From: Cytophagales bacterium | GTDB taxonomy: Bacteria; Bacteroidota; Bacteroidia; Cytophagales; Spirosomataceae | Reading direction: 5' to 3' | DNA: 38,132 nt | NCBI GenBank assembly: GCA_004292855.1 | Contig: RDXN01000099.1 | Location: forward strand, 1 to 38,132 | In this document: one piece after another, positions 7,564 to 15,799 of the stretch | How the letters are laid out: every line of letters starts with the position of its first letter | Numbering within the stretch: position 1 is the first letter of the stretch | Program-made: the position numbers and the translations under genes | Notes under the pieces: generated by a model | The model's database searches: none | What the model was told of the DNA's origin: nothing | What the model saw: only the letters and a program-made list of their open reading frames with translations

Positions 7564-8460
7564 ATGGATTATCTCGATCAACTCGAATCGGAAGCGATTC
7601 ATATCATGCGCGAAGTGGCGGGACAGTTTGAGCGGCCCGCGCTGCTGTTTTCGGGTGGAAAAGACTCGATTACGCTCGTGCATCTAGCCCGCAAGGCGTT
7701 TCGGCCCGGCAAATTCCCGTTCCCGCTCGTGCATATCGACACGGGACACAACTTTCAGGAGGCCCTCGATTTCCGCGATTGGCTAGCCAACAGCCTGGGC
7801 GAACGGCTGGTGGTTCGGTATGTGGAGGACACCATCCGCGAGAAAAACCTGAGAGAACCCACCGGTCGCAACGCCACGCGCAACGGTCTGCAAACCTTTA
7901 CGTTGCTCGATGCTATCGAAGAGTTTGAATTTGACTGTTGCATCGGCGGGGCACGTCGCGACGAAGAGAAAGCCCGCGCCAAAGAGCGCGTGTTTTCGGT
8001 GCGCGACGAGTTTGGCTCCTGGGACCCCAAACGCCAGCGACCCGAACTCTGGAACCTGTACAACGGGCGTATTCACAAGGGCGAGAACGTGCGGGTGTTC
8101 CCCATCTCGAACTGGACTGAATTGGACGTTTGGAACTACATCCGGCGCGAGAACATCGCCCTGCCGCGTCTGTATTTCGCTCACGACCGCGAACTGCTCC
8201 TGCGTGACGGCAAGCTGATGGCCACCGCCAACGGGGTCATCAAACCCGAACCCGGCGACGAGGTAGTGACCCGAAAAGTGCGTTTCCGCACGGTAGGCGA
8301 TATTTCCTGCACGGCAGCCTCCGAATCGGAAGCCGACACGCTCGACGATGTAATCGCCGAGATTCAGGCCACGCGCATCTCCGAGCGGGGCGAAACCCGC
8401 ATGGACGATCAACTATCTGAGGCCGCAATGGAAGACCGGAAAAAGGGAGGCTATTTTTAA
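7564..8460 (+). CDS. cysD: Sulfate adenylyltransferase subunit 2
   Basis: A 298-residue ATP-sulfurylase catalytic subunit, which with CysN makes APS from sulfate and ATP. The PP-loop motif ALLFSGGKDSITLVHLA lies at about 25-41, followed by HIDTGHNFQEALDFRD (about 59-74), the GGARRDEEKARAKERVFS loop (about 129-146), and FPISNWTELDVWNYI (about 178-192). The C-terminus has the usual RFRTVGDISCTAA segment. I chose ATG 7564 (MDYLDQLESEA) because it matches family N-termini; an in-frame TTG at 7549 is within the upstream repeat. It follows cysH by 83 nt of hairpin and precedes cysN across another hairpin, so the three genes are probably one transcription unit with attenuating structures inside. Confidence 0.95.
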   Translation: MDYLDQLESEAIHIMREVAGQFERPALLFSGGKDSITLVHLARKAFRPGKFPFPLVHIDTGHNFQEALDFRDWLANSLGERLVVRYVEDTIREKNLREPTGRNATRNGLQTFTLLDAIEEFEFDCCIGGARRDEEKARAKERVFSVRDEFGSWDPKRQRPELWNLYNGRIHKGENVRVFPISNWTELDVWNYIRRENIALPRLYFAHDRELLLRDGKLMATANGVIKPEPGDEVVTRKVRFRTVGDISCTAASESEADTLDDVIAEIQATRISERGETRMDDQLSEAAMEDRKKGGYF

Positions 8461-8547
8461 TGAGTGAAAGAGCAAAAGAGTGCGGCCCGCGTTTGGTAAG
8501 GAGCGCAAAGGCTAACTCACACTTTTGCTCTTTCACTCTTTCACTCA
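8461..8547. repeat. Hairpin made of 8-nt tandem units between cysD and cysN
   Basis: The left arm 8461-8482 starts on the base after the cysD stop and reads T, GAGTGAAA, GAGCAAAA, GAGTG. The right arm 8518-8547 on the minus strand reads T, GAGTGAAA, GAGTGAAA, GAGCAAAA, GTGTG. The arms match apart from one extra octad in the right arm and a small end mismatch. The loop is 8483-8517. Confidence 0.85.
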
Positions 8548-8554
8548 TCAAGCA

Positions 8555-9808
8555 ATGGATCTTTTACGTTTTATAACCTGCGGCAGCGTCGATGATGGGA
8601 AAAGTACCCTGATTGGGCGGCTGCTGTACGATTCAAAATCGATTCTGGCCGACCAACTGGCGGCCATCGAACGCGCCACCAAAGGCCGCGACGACGGGAG
8701 CGTTGACTTGGCGTTGCTGACGGACGGGCTGCGCTCGGAACGCGAACAGGGCATCACCATCGACGTGGCATATCGGTATTTCCAGACCCCCGAACGCAAG
8801 TTTATCATTGTCGATGCACCCGGGCATATCCAGTACACGCGCAACATGGTCACGGGTGCATCGAACTGTCAGTTGGCGATTGTGCTGATCGACGCTCGGC
8901 ACGGTGTCGTTGAGCAAACCCGGCGTCACTCGCTCATTGCCAGCCTGTTGGGCATCCCACATCTGGTGGTAGCTGTGAACAAGATGGATCTTGTTGATCA
9001 TTCGCAGGACGTGTTTTCGAACATCTGCATTCAGTATGCCGAACTGGCCAAGAAGCTGAATGTGGGCGAGGTTACGTTCGTCCCGATCAGCGCGCTCAAC
9101 GGCGACAACGTGGTGGACCGCTCCGAAAAGATGCCCTGGTACGACGGCCCTACCCTACTCCATCACCTCGAAATGGTCGAGTTGAGCAACGACACCAACC
9201 TGACCCTACCTCGCTTTCCAGTGCAGTTTGTGATTCGCCCCCAAACCACCGAGTTGCACGACTACCGGGGTTACGCGGGCAAGATCAACAGCGGTACGTT
9301 CCGCGTGGGTGATGCCGTGACGGTGTTGCCATCGGGTCAAACCTCAACCATTAGTCGGATCGAATTTAATGAGGCAGACCTGCCTGAAGCCGAAGCCGGG
9401 CAGTCGGTGATCCTGCACCTTGCCGACGACATCGACATCAGCCGGGGCGACCTGATCGTGGCATCTGACAACCAGCCAACCGTAACCCAAACCGTCGAAG
9501 GCATGTTGTGCTGGATGGACACGAAAGAACTGAAGGTAGGCAGCAAATACGTGTTACAGGTCGGCACGGCCCGCACGCGCTGCTCGGTTCGCGAAATTCC
9601 CTACCAACTCAATATCGAAACCTACGAGCAGGTTGAGGATGTGGAGAGCCTCAAACTCAACGCGCTCGCCCGTGTGGTGTTGCGCACGGCCCAACCCATC
9701 GCGTTTGATCCATACAGCGTCAACCGAACCAACGGCGGGGCCATCCTGATCGACGAAACCAGCAACGTAACCGTTGGGGCCGTGATGCTGGAGGGTGAAG
9801 TGGGGTAG
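8555..9808 (+). CDS. cysN: Sulfate adenylyltransferase subunit 1 (GTPase)
   Basis: A 417-residue EF-Tu-like GTPase that couples GTP hydrolysis to APS formation by CysD. Visible motifs: G1 CGSVDDGKST (about 9-18), G3 VDAPGH (about 87-92), G4 VNKMDLVD (about 142-149) and switch-I-type REQGITIDVAYRYF (about 63-76). Two beta-barrel domains follow (VQFVIRPQ onward at about 225, and the C-terminal part with LNALARVVLRTAQPIAFDPY). No APS kinase (CysC) domain is fused at the C-terminus, which fits the APS-type CysH. ATG 8555 is chosen because an earlier in-frame TTG at 8525 lies within the intergenic hairpin arm. cysC and sulfite reductase genes are not in the window. Confidence 0.95.
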   Translation: MDLLRFITCGSVDDGKSTLIGRLLYDSKSILADQLAAIERATKGRDDGSVDLALLTDGLRSEREQGITIDVAYRYFQTPERKFIIVDAPGHIQYTRNMVTGASNCQLAIVLIDARHGVVEQTRRHSLIASLLGIPHLVVAVNKMDLVDHSQDVFSNICIQYAELAKKLNVGEVTFVPISALNGDNVVDRSEKMPWYDGPTLLHHLEMVELSNDTNLTLPRFPVQFVIRPQTTELHDYRGYAGKINSGTFRVGDAVTVLPSGQTSTISRIEFNEADLPEAEAGQSVILHLADDIDISRGDLIVASDNQPTVTQTVEGMLCWMDTKELKVGSKYVLQVGTARTRCSVREIPYQLNIETYEQVEDVESLKLNALARVVLRTAQPIAFDPYSVNRTNGGAILIDETSNVTVGAVMLEGEVG

Positions 9809-9846
9809 TTTTCAACCCCGCAAAACAGGAAGACTGTTGACCAAGT

Positions 9847-9900
9847 AATACGCGCATTTTGTATTGTTATTTTTTCCTGACAATACAAGATGCGCGTATT
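9847..9900. terminator. Hairpin downstream of cysN
   Basis: Arms 9847-9867 and 9880-9900 pair over 21 bp with one mismatch; the 12-nt loop is T-rich. It starts 38 nt after the cysN stop and marks the border to the AT-rich region that follows. A terminator role is an inference. Confidence 0.55.
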
Positions 9901-10034
9901 CGTGTTTTGCATGGTTGTTGAGTAGTAAATTAGAAACAAAATGTTGTTTTACAGACTCTTACAAAAAAAACCGCTTCTGTAGATGGACCATTAGCACACT
10001 CAGCGACTCGCTCTATCATAGATGGAAACTTTTG

Positions 10035-10042
10035 TATATTTG
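10035..10042 (+). promoter_or_regulatory. Possible -7 box of the AT-rich membrane-protein gene
   Basis: TATATTTG matches TAnnTTTG and lies 60 nt ahead of the ATG at 10102. No TTG/TTTG is seen at the expected distance upstream, so only half of the promoter is supported. Confidence 0.3.
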
Positions 10043-10101
10043 GGACTTGGTGGTAATTTAAAACGAGATCATAAAATAATAAAATTTCGAATTTCGAAAA
10101 A

Positions 10102-10782
10102 ATGAAGATAAAACTTACATTTAAGTTTGTTATGACTTTTCTAGCGTTGACTTTTTTAATGCTTGAAGCACATGAAATAGTCCATACTTCTATTGGACGT
10201 ATAATTTGTGGTTGTTGGGGACAACGAGACTTTAACGCATGGAATCTTTGTGATAGTTGTGAAAAAAATCCCTTTGGTATTATAGCTACTCTCGTTGGGC
10301 CAATTTTTACTTATATAATGATTTGGTATGGAAATGGGTTTTTAGACATTAATAAGACAGTTAATCAAAAAGCTTTTGGATTCTCTTTAATATTTGCTAA
10401 TTTACCTTTTGGAAGGCTACTTACGGCACTATTAGGTGGTGGCGATGAAGTTGTAGTTGTAAATACAATCGTTAATAATCGCAATTTGTCTAGACTAATA
10501 GTTATAATTTTAATAATTCTGATTATTGCTTATCCTTTATTTAATGCATACAGACTCATTGAAAATAAATACAAAACTGGGTGGTTTTTAGTCTTGTTGC
10601 TTGTACCTGTACTAGCAGTCTTGTTGATAATATTAGGTGTTATGAATTCGATACTTGAACAGGGAATATTGAAAAGTTATTGGATTTTAGGTTCACCAAT
10701 TCTTGTAACTGTTTGGACGGGCTTTGTGATTTTAGTATATTTTTTTACTAGAAAGAATATATATAAACTCACAGAGAAATAA
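10102..10782 (+). CDS. AT-rich membrane protein with HEXXH motif, possible M50-like metalloprotease
   Basis: A 226-residue protein with about five to six membrane segments. The first segment ends in LEAHEIVH (H24, E25, H28), an HEXXH zinc-site motif inside or at the edge of the membrane. It is followed by a Cys-rich loop (C36, C38, C50, C53). A later hydrophobic stretch holds ANLPFGRLLTALLGGGDE (N100, P102, D115), which recalls the NxxPxxxxDG element supplying the third ligand in site-2/M50 proteases. The spacing differs from the standard motif, so assignment to M50 is an inference; a zinc-dependent or purely structural membrane protein is possible. Codon use is strikingly AT-rich (22 of 60 and 13 of 60 G+C in two sampled lines) against GC-rich neighbours, a strong sign of recent transfer. 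It has no cotranscribed neighbour. Confidence 0.75.
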   Translation: MKIKLTFKFVMTFLALTFLMLEAHEIVHTSIGRIICGCWGQRDFNAWNLCDSCEKNPFGIIATLVGPIFTYIMIWYGNGFLDINKTVNQKAFGFSLIFANLPFGRLLTALLGGGDEVVVVNTIVNNRNLSRLIVIILIILIIAYPLFNAYRLIENKYKTGWFLVLLLVPVLAVLLIILGVMNSILEQGILKSYWILGSPILVTVWTGFVILVYFFTRKNIYKLTEK

Positions 10783-10827
10783 ACTGCCCCACTTCGCCAA
10801 GCCCCAAACTGTTGACGGTTAATTTCC

Positions 10828-10870
10828 GTCCGACTGGTCGCATCAACACAAAGCGACAAACCGGTCGGAC
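10828..10870. terminator. Hairpin between convergent genes
   Basis: GTCCGACTGGTCGC at 10828-10841 faces GCGACAAACCGGTCGGAC at 10853-10870, pairing with a small bulge. It lies between the convergent AT-rich membrane-protein gene and the amidohydrolase and could terminate both. Confidence 0.5.
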
Positions 10871-10930
10871 TAAATTTGCAGAAACCGAAAGCCGACTCAA
10901 AAGCAAGCCCAACGCGTTTATGACTTTTTG

Positions 10931-12289
10931 CTACTTCTCCAGCTTCTTCAATTCGGCCTGGATGTAATCCTTTGAAAGCCAGTTAGTGCCAATCATAACG
11001 CCCTCAATATTTCGGGTTTGGTTGATGTTGGTAAGCGGGTTTCCGCTCAGCAGAACCAAATCCGAAACATTGCCCGTTTTTATCATGCCCGAATTGGGTT
11101 TATTCAGGTAAGTTGCCACGTTCACCGTACCTGTGCGTAGAGCCTCGTAGGGCGTCAGGCCCGCATCGACCATGTATTGTAGCTCGTGGTGAATGGCAAA
11201 ACCCGGCACGTTGAACACCTGCGGGGCATCGGAGCCAAGCAACAGCCGGACGCCGTTCCGCTGGCATTCAGCAATCAATTTCCGACGAATTTCGATCAGT
11301 TTTCGGGCGTTTTCCTTGCTGAACTTCGGGTTGCTCATGTACGTGTTCTTGGCGTTCGCCCAGTTCTTGAGGTCGCTTGCTTTCATGTACTTCATTTCGG
11401 GGTCACGCAAATAGACCTCGGCGGGTTCGGGCGACATCCAGCGTTCGGCGAGGGCCTGCGTGGGCACTACGTTGATCTGTTTGTCGCGCAGGGCGTTGAT
11501 GAGCTTGGGGATGCGGGCGGGGTCGGCACGATAACCAATCCACGACCCAAACAGGCCTGTTTCCGGCTCGGCGAGGGTGTCGGAGCCGGGTACGATGGCC
11601 TCGATAAAGCCGTCGAGATGGTCGATAGACGAGTACCGGGCGTCGATGGCCCGCCAAACGCCCACGTTGAACGACACATGGCCCACGTAGCCGATGCCTA
11701 CTTCCTGCGCGGTTTTTGAGATGGCCGGAAACGTCGCGTTTGTGAGGCCGGGGTGCAGTTTGAGATAATCGTAACCGGCGGCTTTCTGTTCGCGCACCAT
11801 CTCGGCCCCGCGTTCGGGCGTTTTCACGGTCTGCCCGTTAAACGAAGGCCCGGTGGCGTAAAAGTGTGGCCCCAGCACTTCTCCACTGTTGATCTTGCTG
11901 CGTAGTTCGAGATGCCTGGGGTGGCCCAGCATGCCGCGAATCGTTGTGATGCCGTTGGCGAGGTACAGCGTCAGCACTTCCTTCATCGGCTCCATATCGT
12001 CGATGGGTGGCACGTGGGCGTGCATTTCGGCCCAGCCGGGCACCAAATACTTGCCTTTGGCGTCGATTTCGAGCGCGTTGGCTCCCCGTTTGAAGAGCTT
12101 GTCGCTGTAGATAGCTGTGATTCGCCCATTTTTCACAACAACGTTTTGGTTCTCCAGCACCTGCTCACGATCCATCGGAATCACGTTGACATTGCGAAAC
12201 ACGATCTCGCGGTCGCGATTGCTGATGGGGGTTTGGGCGTTGCTTTGCACGACCAACAAAACCAATAGAAGCAAAAAAGAAGAACGCAT
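10931..12289 (-). CDS. Secreted metal-dependent amidohydrolase
   Basis: A 452-residue protein with a Sec signal (MRSSFLLLLVLLVVQSNA, cut before QTP). It is of the imidazolonepropionase/dihydroorotase-like amidohydrolase superfamily. A beta-sandwich N-terminus (IVFRNVNVIPMDREQVLENQ) precedes the metal-binding HxH in PGWAEMHAHV (about 84-93). Further candidate ligands are YLKLHPGL, the His in GYVGHVSF, and the Asp in LLLGSDAPQVF (about 349-359). The C-terminal sandwich closes with GMIKTGNVSDLVLLSGNPL. It probably hydrolyses a cyclic amide, peptide or similar bond outside the cytoplasm; the substrate is unknown. I prefer ATG 12289 over 12301 because the shorter form gives a normal signal peptide. 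Its start codon shares bases with the divergent small gene at 12288. Confidence 0.9.
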   Translation of the reverse strand: MRSSFLLLLVLLVVQSNAQTPISNRDREIVFRNVNVIPMDREQVLENQNVVVKNGRITAIYSDKLFKRGANALEIDAKGKYLVPGWAEMHAHVPPIDDMEPMKEVLTLYLANGITTIRGMLGHPRHLELRSKINSGEVLGPHFYATGPSFNGQTVKTPERGAEMVREQKAAGYDYLKLHPGLTNATFPAISKTAQEVGIGYVGHVSFNVGVWRAIDARYSSIDHLDGFIEAIVPGSDTLAEPETGLFGSWIGYRADPARIPKLINALRDKQINVVPTQALAERWMSPEPAEVYLRDPEMKYMKASDLKNWANAKNTYMSNPKFSKENARKLIEIRRKLIAECQRNGVRLLLGSDAPQVFNVPGFAIHHELQYMVDAGLTPYEALRTGTVNVATYLNKPNSGMIKTGNVSDLVLLSGNPLTNINQTRNIEGVMIGTNWLSKDYIQAELKKLEK

Positions 12290-12464
12290 GGCTAATAGCA
12301 TATTTAGACCGACTGATACGAAAACTCATAAGTTTGTCCTCTTTACTCAAGAGAATTTATCCAACCTACGGCTTATTATCTGCGGGGCCATTTTGCTGGT
12401 CTTGGCTCTTGTCTGGGTCGAGCTTGCCGTTGGCCTGTTCGGGACGCCGTTTGCTGGGAATTAG
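12288..12464 (+). CDS. Small single-pass membrane protein (58 residues)
   Basis: The reading frame gives a 58-residue protein with a polar N-terminus (MANSIFRPTDTKTHKFVLF) and a single membrane helix at about 31-50 (LIICGAILLVLALVWVELAV). It ends in LFGTPFAGN. It seems to be a genuine short gene because the residue pattern is membrane-like and lies outside any other coding region apart from the first 2 nt. Its ATG overlaps the opposite-strand amidohydrolase ATG in CATG at 12287-12290. No function is recognised. A start further in is not available, as no other ATG precedes the helix. Confidence 0.5.
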   Translation: MANSIFRPTDTKTHKFVLFTQENLSNLRLIICGAILLVLALVWVELAVGLFGTPFAGN

Positions 12465-12507
12465 CCCTTAAAAATCGCTACCTTGTGCCGTTATCATCCC
12501 TAATTTA

Positions 12508-13623
12508 ATGCTGTCGATGCGCCCTGCTCTGCCTTTTCTATTGTTGGTTGGTCTCTGCTTTTTAGGGGCTGCCTCTTCAAAACCCAAACCGATTGTGCTC
12601 GCCTATGTGGGCGGTTTCCGGGGTTTGGTCGAGGCCGACGCCATTGCGGTTGAGCAACTTACACACATAAACTACGCATTTGTGGATGTGAAGCAAAATC
12701 GGGCCTGGCTGCATAATCTGGCCACCGACACCACTAATTTCCGCCGACTCAATGCGCTCAAAATCCGCAATCCGAACCTCAAAATCCTGATCTCGATTGG
12801 GGGTTGGGCCTGGAGCGAAAACTTTTCCGATGCGGTACTGACCGACACCTCGCGCCGGGCTTTTGCAACGTCGGCGGTTCAGATTGTCCAGCAATACACG
12901 CTCGACGGGATTGATATTGACTGGGAATATCCCGGCATGAAAGGGGAGGACAACGTGTTCCGACCCGAAGATCGGGAAAACTTCACCCTGATGCTCCGCG
13001 CGTTGCGCGAGGAACTGGACCGGCTGGGTCGGCAAACGGGCAAGGCGTATCTGGTGACCACGGCCCTGCCTGGTTTCCCGGCTATTTTTGCCCATACCAA
13101 CATGGCCGAGGCTCACCAGTATCTGGATTATATCAACGTAATGTCGTACGACTATTTTACGGTGGGGCCGCAAGCCGGGCATCACACGAACTTGTACGCA
13201 ACAGGGAACGTACCGGACGAACAATCGGGCGACCGCAACATTCAGTTGTACCGACAGGCTGGCGTTCCGGCGCACAAACTGGTGCTGGGCATTGCGTTCT
13301 ATGGCCGCGCCTGGCAATTACAAACGCCCGACCCGGAGGCCTACCCGCGAACTATTGTAAAGGTGGAACGCGGACGAGGCTTCACCCAAATCAAGGATAG
13401 TTTGCTCAATAACCCTGCTTACAAACGGTATTGGGACCGCCGGGCTAAAGCTCCTTACCTGTACCACGCCGACCTAAAACGGTTTGTTTCCTACGACGAC
13501 GAGCAGTCTGTCCGGGCCAAATGCCGTTATGTGCGCAAAAATGGCCTCGCGGGAGTCATGTTCTGGGAGTATTTCAGTGATCCAAAAGCCTATCTGCTCG
13601 ACGAAATCACACGGTCGTTGTAG
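12508..13623 (+). CDS. Glycoside hydrolase family 18 (chitinase-like), secreted
   Basis: A 371-residue secreted enzyme with an N-terminal signal (MRPALPFLLLVGLCFLGAAS region, residues about 4-24). The GH18 barrel is complete: the SxGG motif LISIGGW at 94-100, and the catalytic DxxDxDxE motif in LDGIDIDWEYPG, with D133, D136, D138 and the general acid E140. Also visible are INVMSYDYF at about 209-217 and the closing GVMFWEYFSDP at about 347-357. GH18 enzymes hydrolyse chitin, chitooligosaccharides or N-glycans with retention via the substrate acetamido group. No carbohydrate-binding module is present, so soluble oligosaccharides are a reasonable guess. The gene stands alone, and a strong hairpin follows. 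Confidence 0.92.
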   Translation: MLSMRPALPFLLLVGLCFLGAASSKPKPIVLAYVGGFRGLVEADAIAVEQLTHINYAFVDVKQNRAWLHNLATDTTNFRRLNALKIRNPNLKILISIGGWAWSENFSDAVLTDTSRRAFATSAVQIVQQYTLDGIDIDWEYPGMKGEDNVFRPEDRENFTLMLRALREELDRLGRQTGKAYLVTTALPGFPAIFAHTNMAEAHQYLDYINVMSYDYFTVGPQAGHHTNLYATGNVPDEQSGDRNIQLYRQAGVPAHKLVLGIAFYGRAWQLQTPDPEAYPRTIVKVERGRGFTQIKDSLLNNPAYKRYWDRRAKAPYLYHADLKRFVSYDDEQSVRAKCRYVRKNGLAGVMFWEYFSDPKAYLLDEITRSL

Positions 13624-13692
13624 AAGCTCCCGGTCGGAACGGTAAGCTAAACCTGACGTCTAGTCGTAATTTTCAGCTTATTTTTCAGAGTA

Positions 13693-13724
13693 TAATCGTA
13701 AAAATGAGGGCATTTTTACGATTA
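13693..13724. terminator. Perfect 14-bp hairpin between convergent genes
   Basis: TAATCGTAAAAATG (13693-13706) and CATTTTTACGATTA (13711-13724) pair perfectly around an AGGG loop. It lies 69 nt after the GH18 stop and 16 nt beyond the phosphatase stop on the other strand, so it suits a bidirectional terminator. Confidence 0.65.
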
Positions 13725-13740
13725 ATAGGATGTCTGAACG

Positions 13741-14064
13741 CTATCCTATTAAATACGGCCCCACAGCCACCTCCAGCATCTCGACTAGTTCAGGGTCCAT
13801 GTACCCGTATTCGTCGGGGATGTCGAGAATGTCAAAATTCTTATCGGCGGTCTCGTTCGGGAAACGTTCTGAAAGGCGTTGCCAATGGCGTTTCTCCATA
13901 ACTAAAATCAGGTCGGCCCAGTCGATTAGTTTGGCCGTGACGCGTATACGTGCCGATGGCTCGGTCCCCGCCGACCGGACTTCGATACCCGAACGGTTTT
14001 TGAACAGATCTTCGGCGGTGCGGCTCCGCCATTGGTTGCGGCTGCAAACGAAAAGTAGCTTCAT
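13741..14064 (-). CDS. Low-molecular-weight protein tyrosine phosphatase-like protein
   Basis: A 107-residue compact protein starting MKLLFVCSRNQWRSRTAEDL. The active-site P-loop CX5RS is present: C7, R13, S14. DIPDEYGYMDPELVEML near the C-terminus (about 80-96) supplies candidate acid residues. The protein is shorter than classical low-molecular-weight phosphatases (about 150) and belongs to a short bacterial variant often annotated protein tyrosine phosphatase. It could dephosphorylate Tyr or other phospho-groups, or be related to arsenate-reductase-fold enzymes; the exact activity is an inference. It is transcribed divergently from the TlpA-like gene. A 27-nt copy of its 5' end lies on the far side of that gene. 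Confidence 0.85.
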   Translation of the reverse strand: MKLLFVCSRNQWRSRTAEDLFKNRSGIEVRSAGTEPSARIRVTAKLIDWADLILVMEKRHWQRLSERFPNETADKNFDILDIPDEYGYMDPELVEMLEVAVGPYLIG

Positions 14065-14234
14065 TTGCTTTTGACGTTGGGTTTAGATAGCTTGCATTAA
14101 GGCTTCGTGCCAGAGTTAATGTTGCTGCTATCGACTAGTTCAGTACTCTGGTTCGAGCCACTGCAATCACCAAACCTTTTCTTTGGTCACTCAGTTTCAC
14201 GCTCTCAACTCTACTATTTTCACTTCCTTCTTTC

Positions 14235-15689
14235 ATGCTGCGCTACATCCTTGTTCTACTTACTGTTGTAATCAGCGGCTTTGCGACGGCGCAACCGAAC
14301 GTTACCATTCGCGGAAAAATTACCAATCCACTGTCACGCTCCGTTACGTTTTCATTAACGCGTGGTGAACTCGAATACAAGTCTGAGGAAACCATCCTGG
14401 TCCTCGATAAAAATAACGCCTTCTCCTTCACAACTCGCGTCGACCCCATTGCCCGCCTTGGATTCCGTCACGGACCTGACTCTTTAGGGGCCTCATTCGA
14501 CATCTGGATTTTGGAACCCGGCGACGACGTAACAATGACTGCCGATGCCCATAACTTTTACCCCACACTAACTTTCACCGGACGGAACGCCGACAAGTTC
14601 AATTATTATGTGGCCGACTACCTTGAATCGGACATTAAACGGAAATGGGGCGAACAGGTGAACGCAAACAGCGCGTTACCGCTGGCTAGTCAGTATGCTT
14701 ATTTAGACACCATCGAACGAGTTAAGCTAAGCATTTTAGAACAATACCGCCCTAAACTCAGCCCCTTGTTTTATACCATCTGGCAAGCCGATACAAAGGC
14801 GATGATAAACATGAATCGTTTCGCCCCCTTTTATAAGGCGATGGGGCGAGGGGATAAGCTAAGCCTTTACGACCTCACGCCCGAGCAGCGATCTTTCCTG
14901 TACCGTATGCCTGCTCAGAATGACACCACTTTTCTATCTGATTATTACCTGAGTTATCTACAGCGTTTAGCCCATTTCCTTTACATGGACGTGAAGCAAA
15001 TGGCTGGTTTGCCTTTCAGACCACAGACCGAAAGACATTTATTTAACAAAAGTTTTTTCACGGGCAAGTTTGCCGAACGGGCAGCCGCTCTGACAACCTA
15101 CGAAGCAGTGGCCTACGTCGGTTTAAACGATGAATCGAAACAAATATACACCGAGTTTTTGCGAGACTATCCCAACAGCCGGTACACAGCCGAGTTGAAA
15201 AAGAAATACAGCGAGAAAGAGGCCGTGGCAAAGTTTCTGGCACCCGGCAAGCCAGCCATTCCGTTCACGCTACTCACCGCCGACGGCAAAAAAGCCAGTT
15301 TAAGCGATTTTCGGGGCAAGGTAGTTCACCTGGATTTCTGGGCGCATTGGTGTGGACCCTGCATTGCCGAAATGAAACCATCGAAGAAGATCAAAGAGCA
15401 TTTTAAGGATAACCCCAATGTAGTGTTCTTATACCTCTCTATCGATGAAGAGAAAGACAAAGCCAAGTGGCTGGCTGCTATTCAGAAACACGACATAACA
15501 GGAACGCACCTCTGGGCCAATAAAGGCTTCAACGATCCAATTGCCCGCCAGTACGACATCAATGGAATTCCAACCTATTTCGTCATCGACAAACAGGGTA
15601 ATTTTCATACAATGGACCCACCCCGCCCTAGTCAGGGTGAAGGCAAACCGTTAATCGAATTGCTGGAAAAAGCCGTTTCGGAGAAGTGA
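14235..15689 (+). CDS. TlpA-like extracytoplasmic thioredoxin with N-terminal DUF4369-like region
   Basis: A 484-residue secreted protein. Signal peptide MLRYILVLLTVVISGFATA precedes a DUF4369-like beta-rich region (VTIRGKITNPLSRSVTFSL onward). A long helical middle region follows, and then a thioredoxin/AhpC-TSA domain from about residue 340 (AIPFTLLTADGKKASLSDF). The redox-active motif WCGPC has C373 and C376. The cis-Pro region NGIPTYFVIDKQGNF comes near the end (about 445-459). Such proteins in Bacteroidota are thought to reduce or oxidise disulfides of envelope proteins. The tryptophan before the active site sits in AHWCGPC, a small variant of the usual A-x-WC. No partner gene is directly adjacent. 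Confidence 0.9.
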   Translation: MLRYILVLLTVVISGFATAQPNVTIRGKITNPLSRSVTFSLTRGELEYKSEETILVLDKNNAFSFTTRVDPIARLGFRHGPDSLGASFDIWILEPGDDVTMTADAHNFYPTLTFTGRNADKFNYYVADYLESDIKRKWGEQVNANSALPLASQYAYLDTIERVKLSILEQYRPKLSPLFYTIWQADTKAMINMNRFAPFYKAMGRGDKLSLYDLTPEQRSFLYRMPAQNDTTFLSDYYLSYLQRLAHFLYMDVKQMAGLPFRPQTERHLFNKSFFTGKFAERAAALTTYEAVAYVGLNDESKQIYTEFLRDYPNSRYTAELKKKYSEKEAVAKFLAPGKPAIPFTLLTADGKKASLSDFRGKVVHLDFWAHWCGPCIAEMKPSKKIKEHFKDNPNVVFLYLSIDEEKDKAKWLAAIQKHDITGTHLWANKGFNDPIARQYDINGIPTYFVIDKQGNFHTMDPPRPSQGEGKPLIELLEKAVSEK

Positions 15690-15694
15690 CTATA

Positions 15695-15721
15695 GCGACT
15701 GCAAACGAAAAGTAACTTCAT
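15695..15721 (-). pseudogene. 27-nt copy of the phosphatase 5' end (first 9 codons)
   Basis: Read on the minus strand this stretch encodes MKLLFVCSR, identical in protein to the start of the phosphatase gene at 14064, with 25 of 27 bases matching and both changes silent. Similarity ends abruptly on both sides. It probably marks a duplication or recombination scar around the TlpA-like gene. Confidence 0.7.
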
Positions 15722-15799
15722 CGTATCGCCAAGGTTGGTGTGCATAGCGCAACTGTACTTTTTCGTGTACATTTACCGAAATCGTAAAGCCTCCGATCC

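Noticed and set aside
12577-13317. 246-codon minus-strand frame in the GH18 gene
   Set aside because: Opposes the GH18 catalytic motifs; no independent support.
13781-14142. 13-nt TCGACTAGTTCAG present both in the phosphatase gene and upstream of the TlpA-like gene
   Set aside because: Short, no flanking similarity; probably chance.
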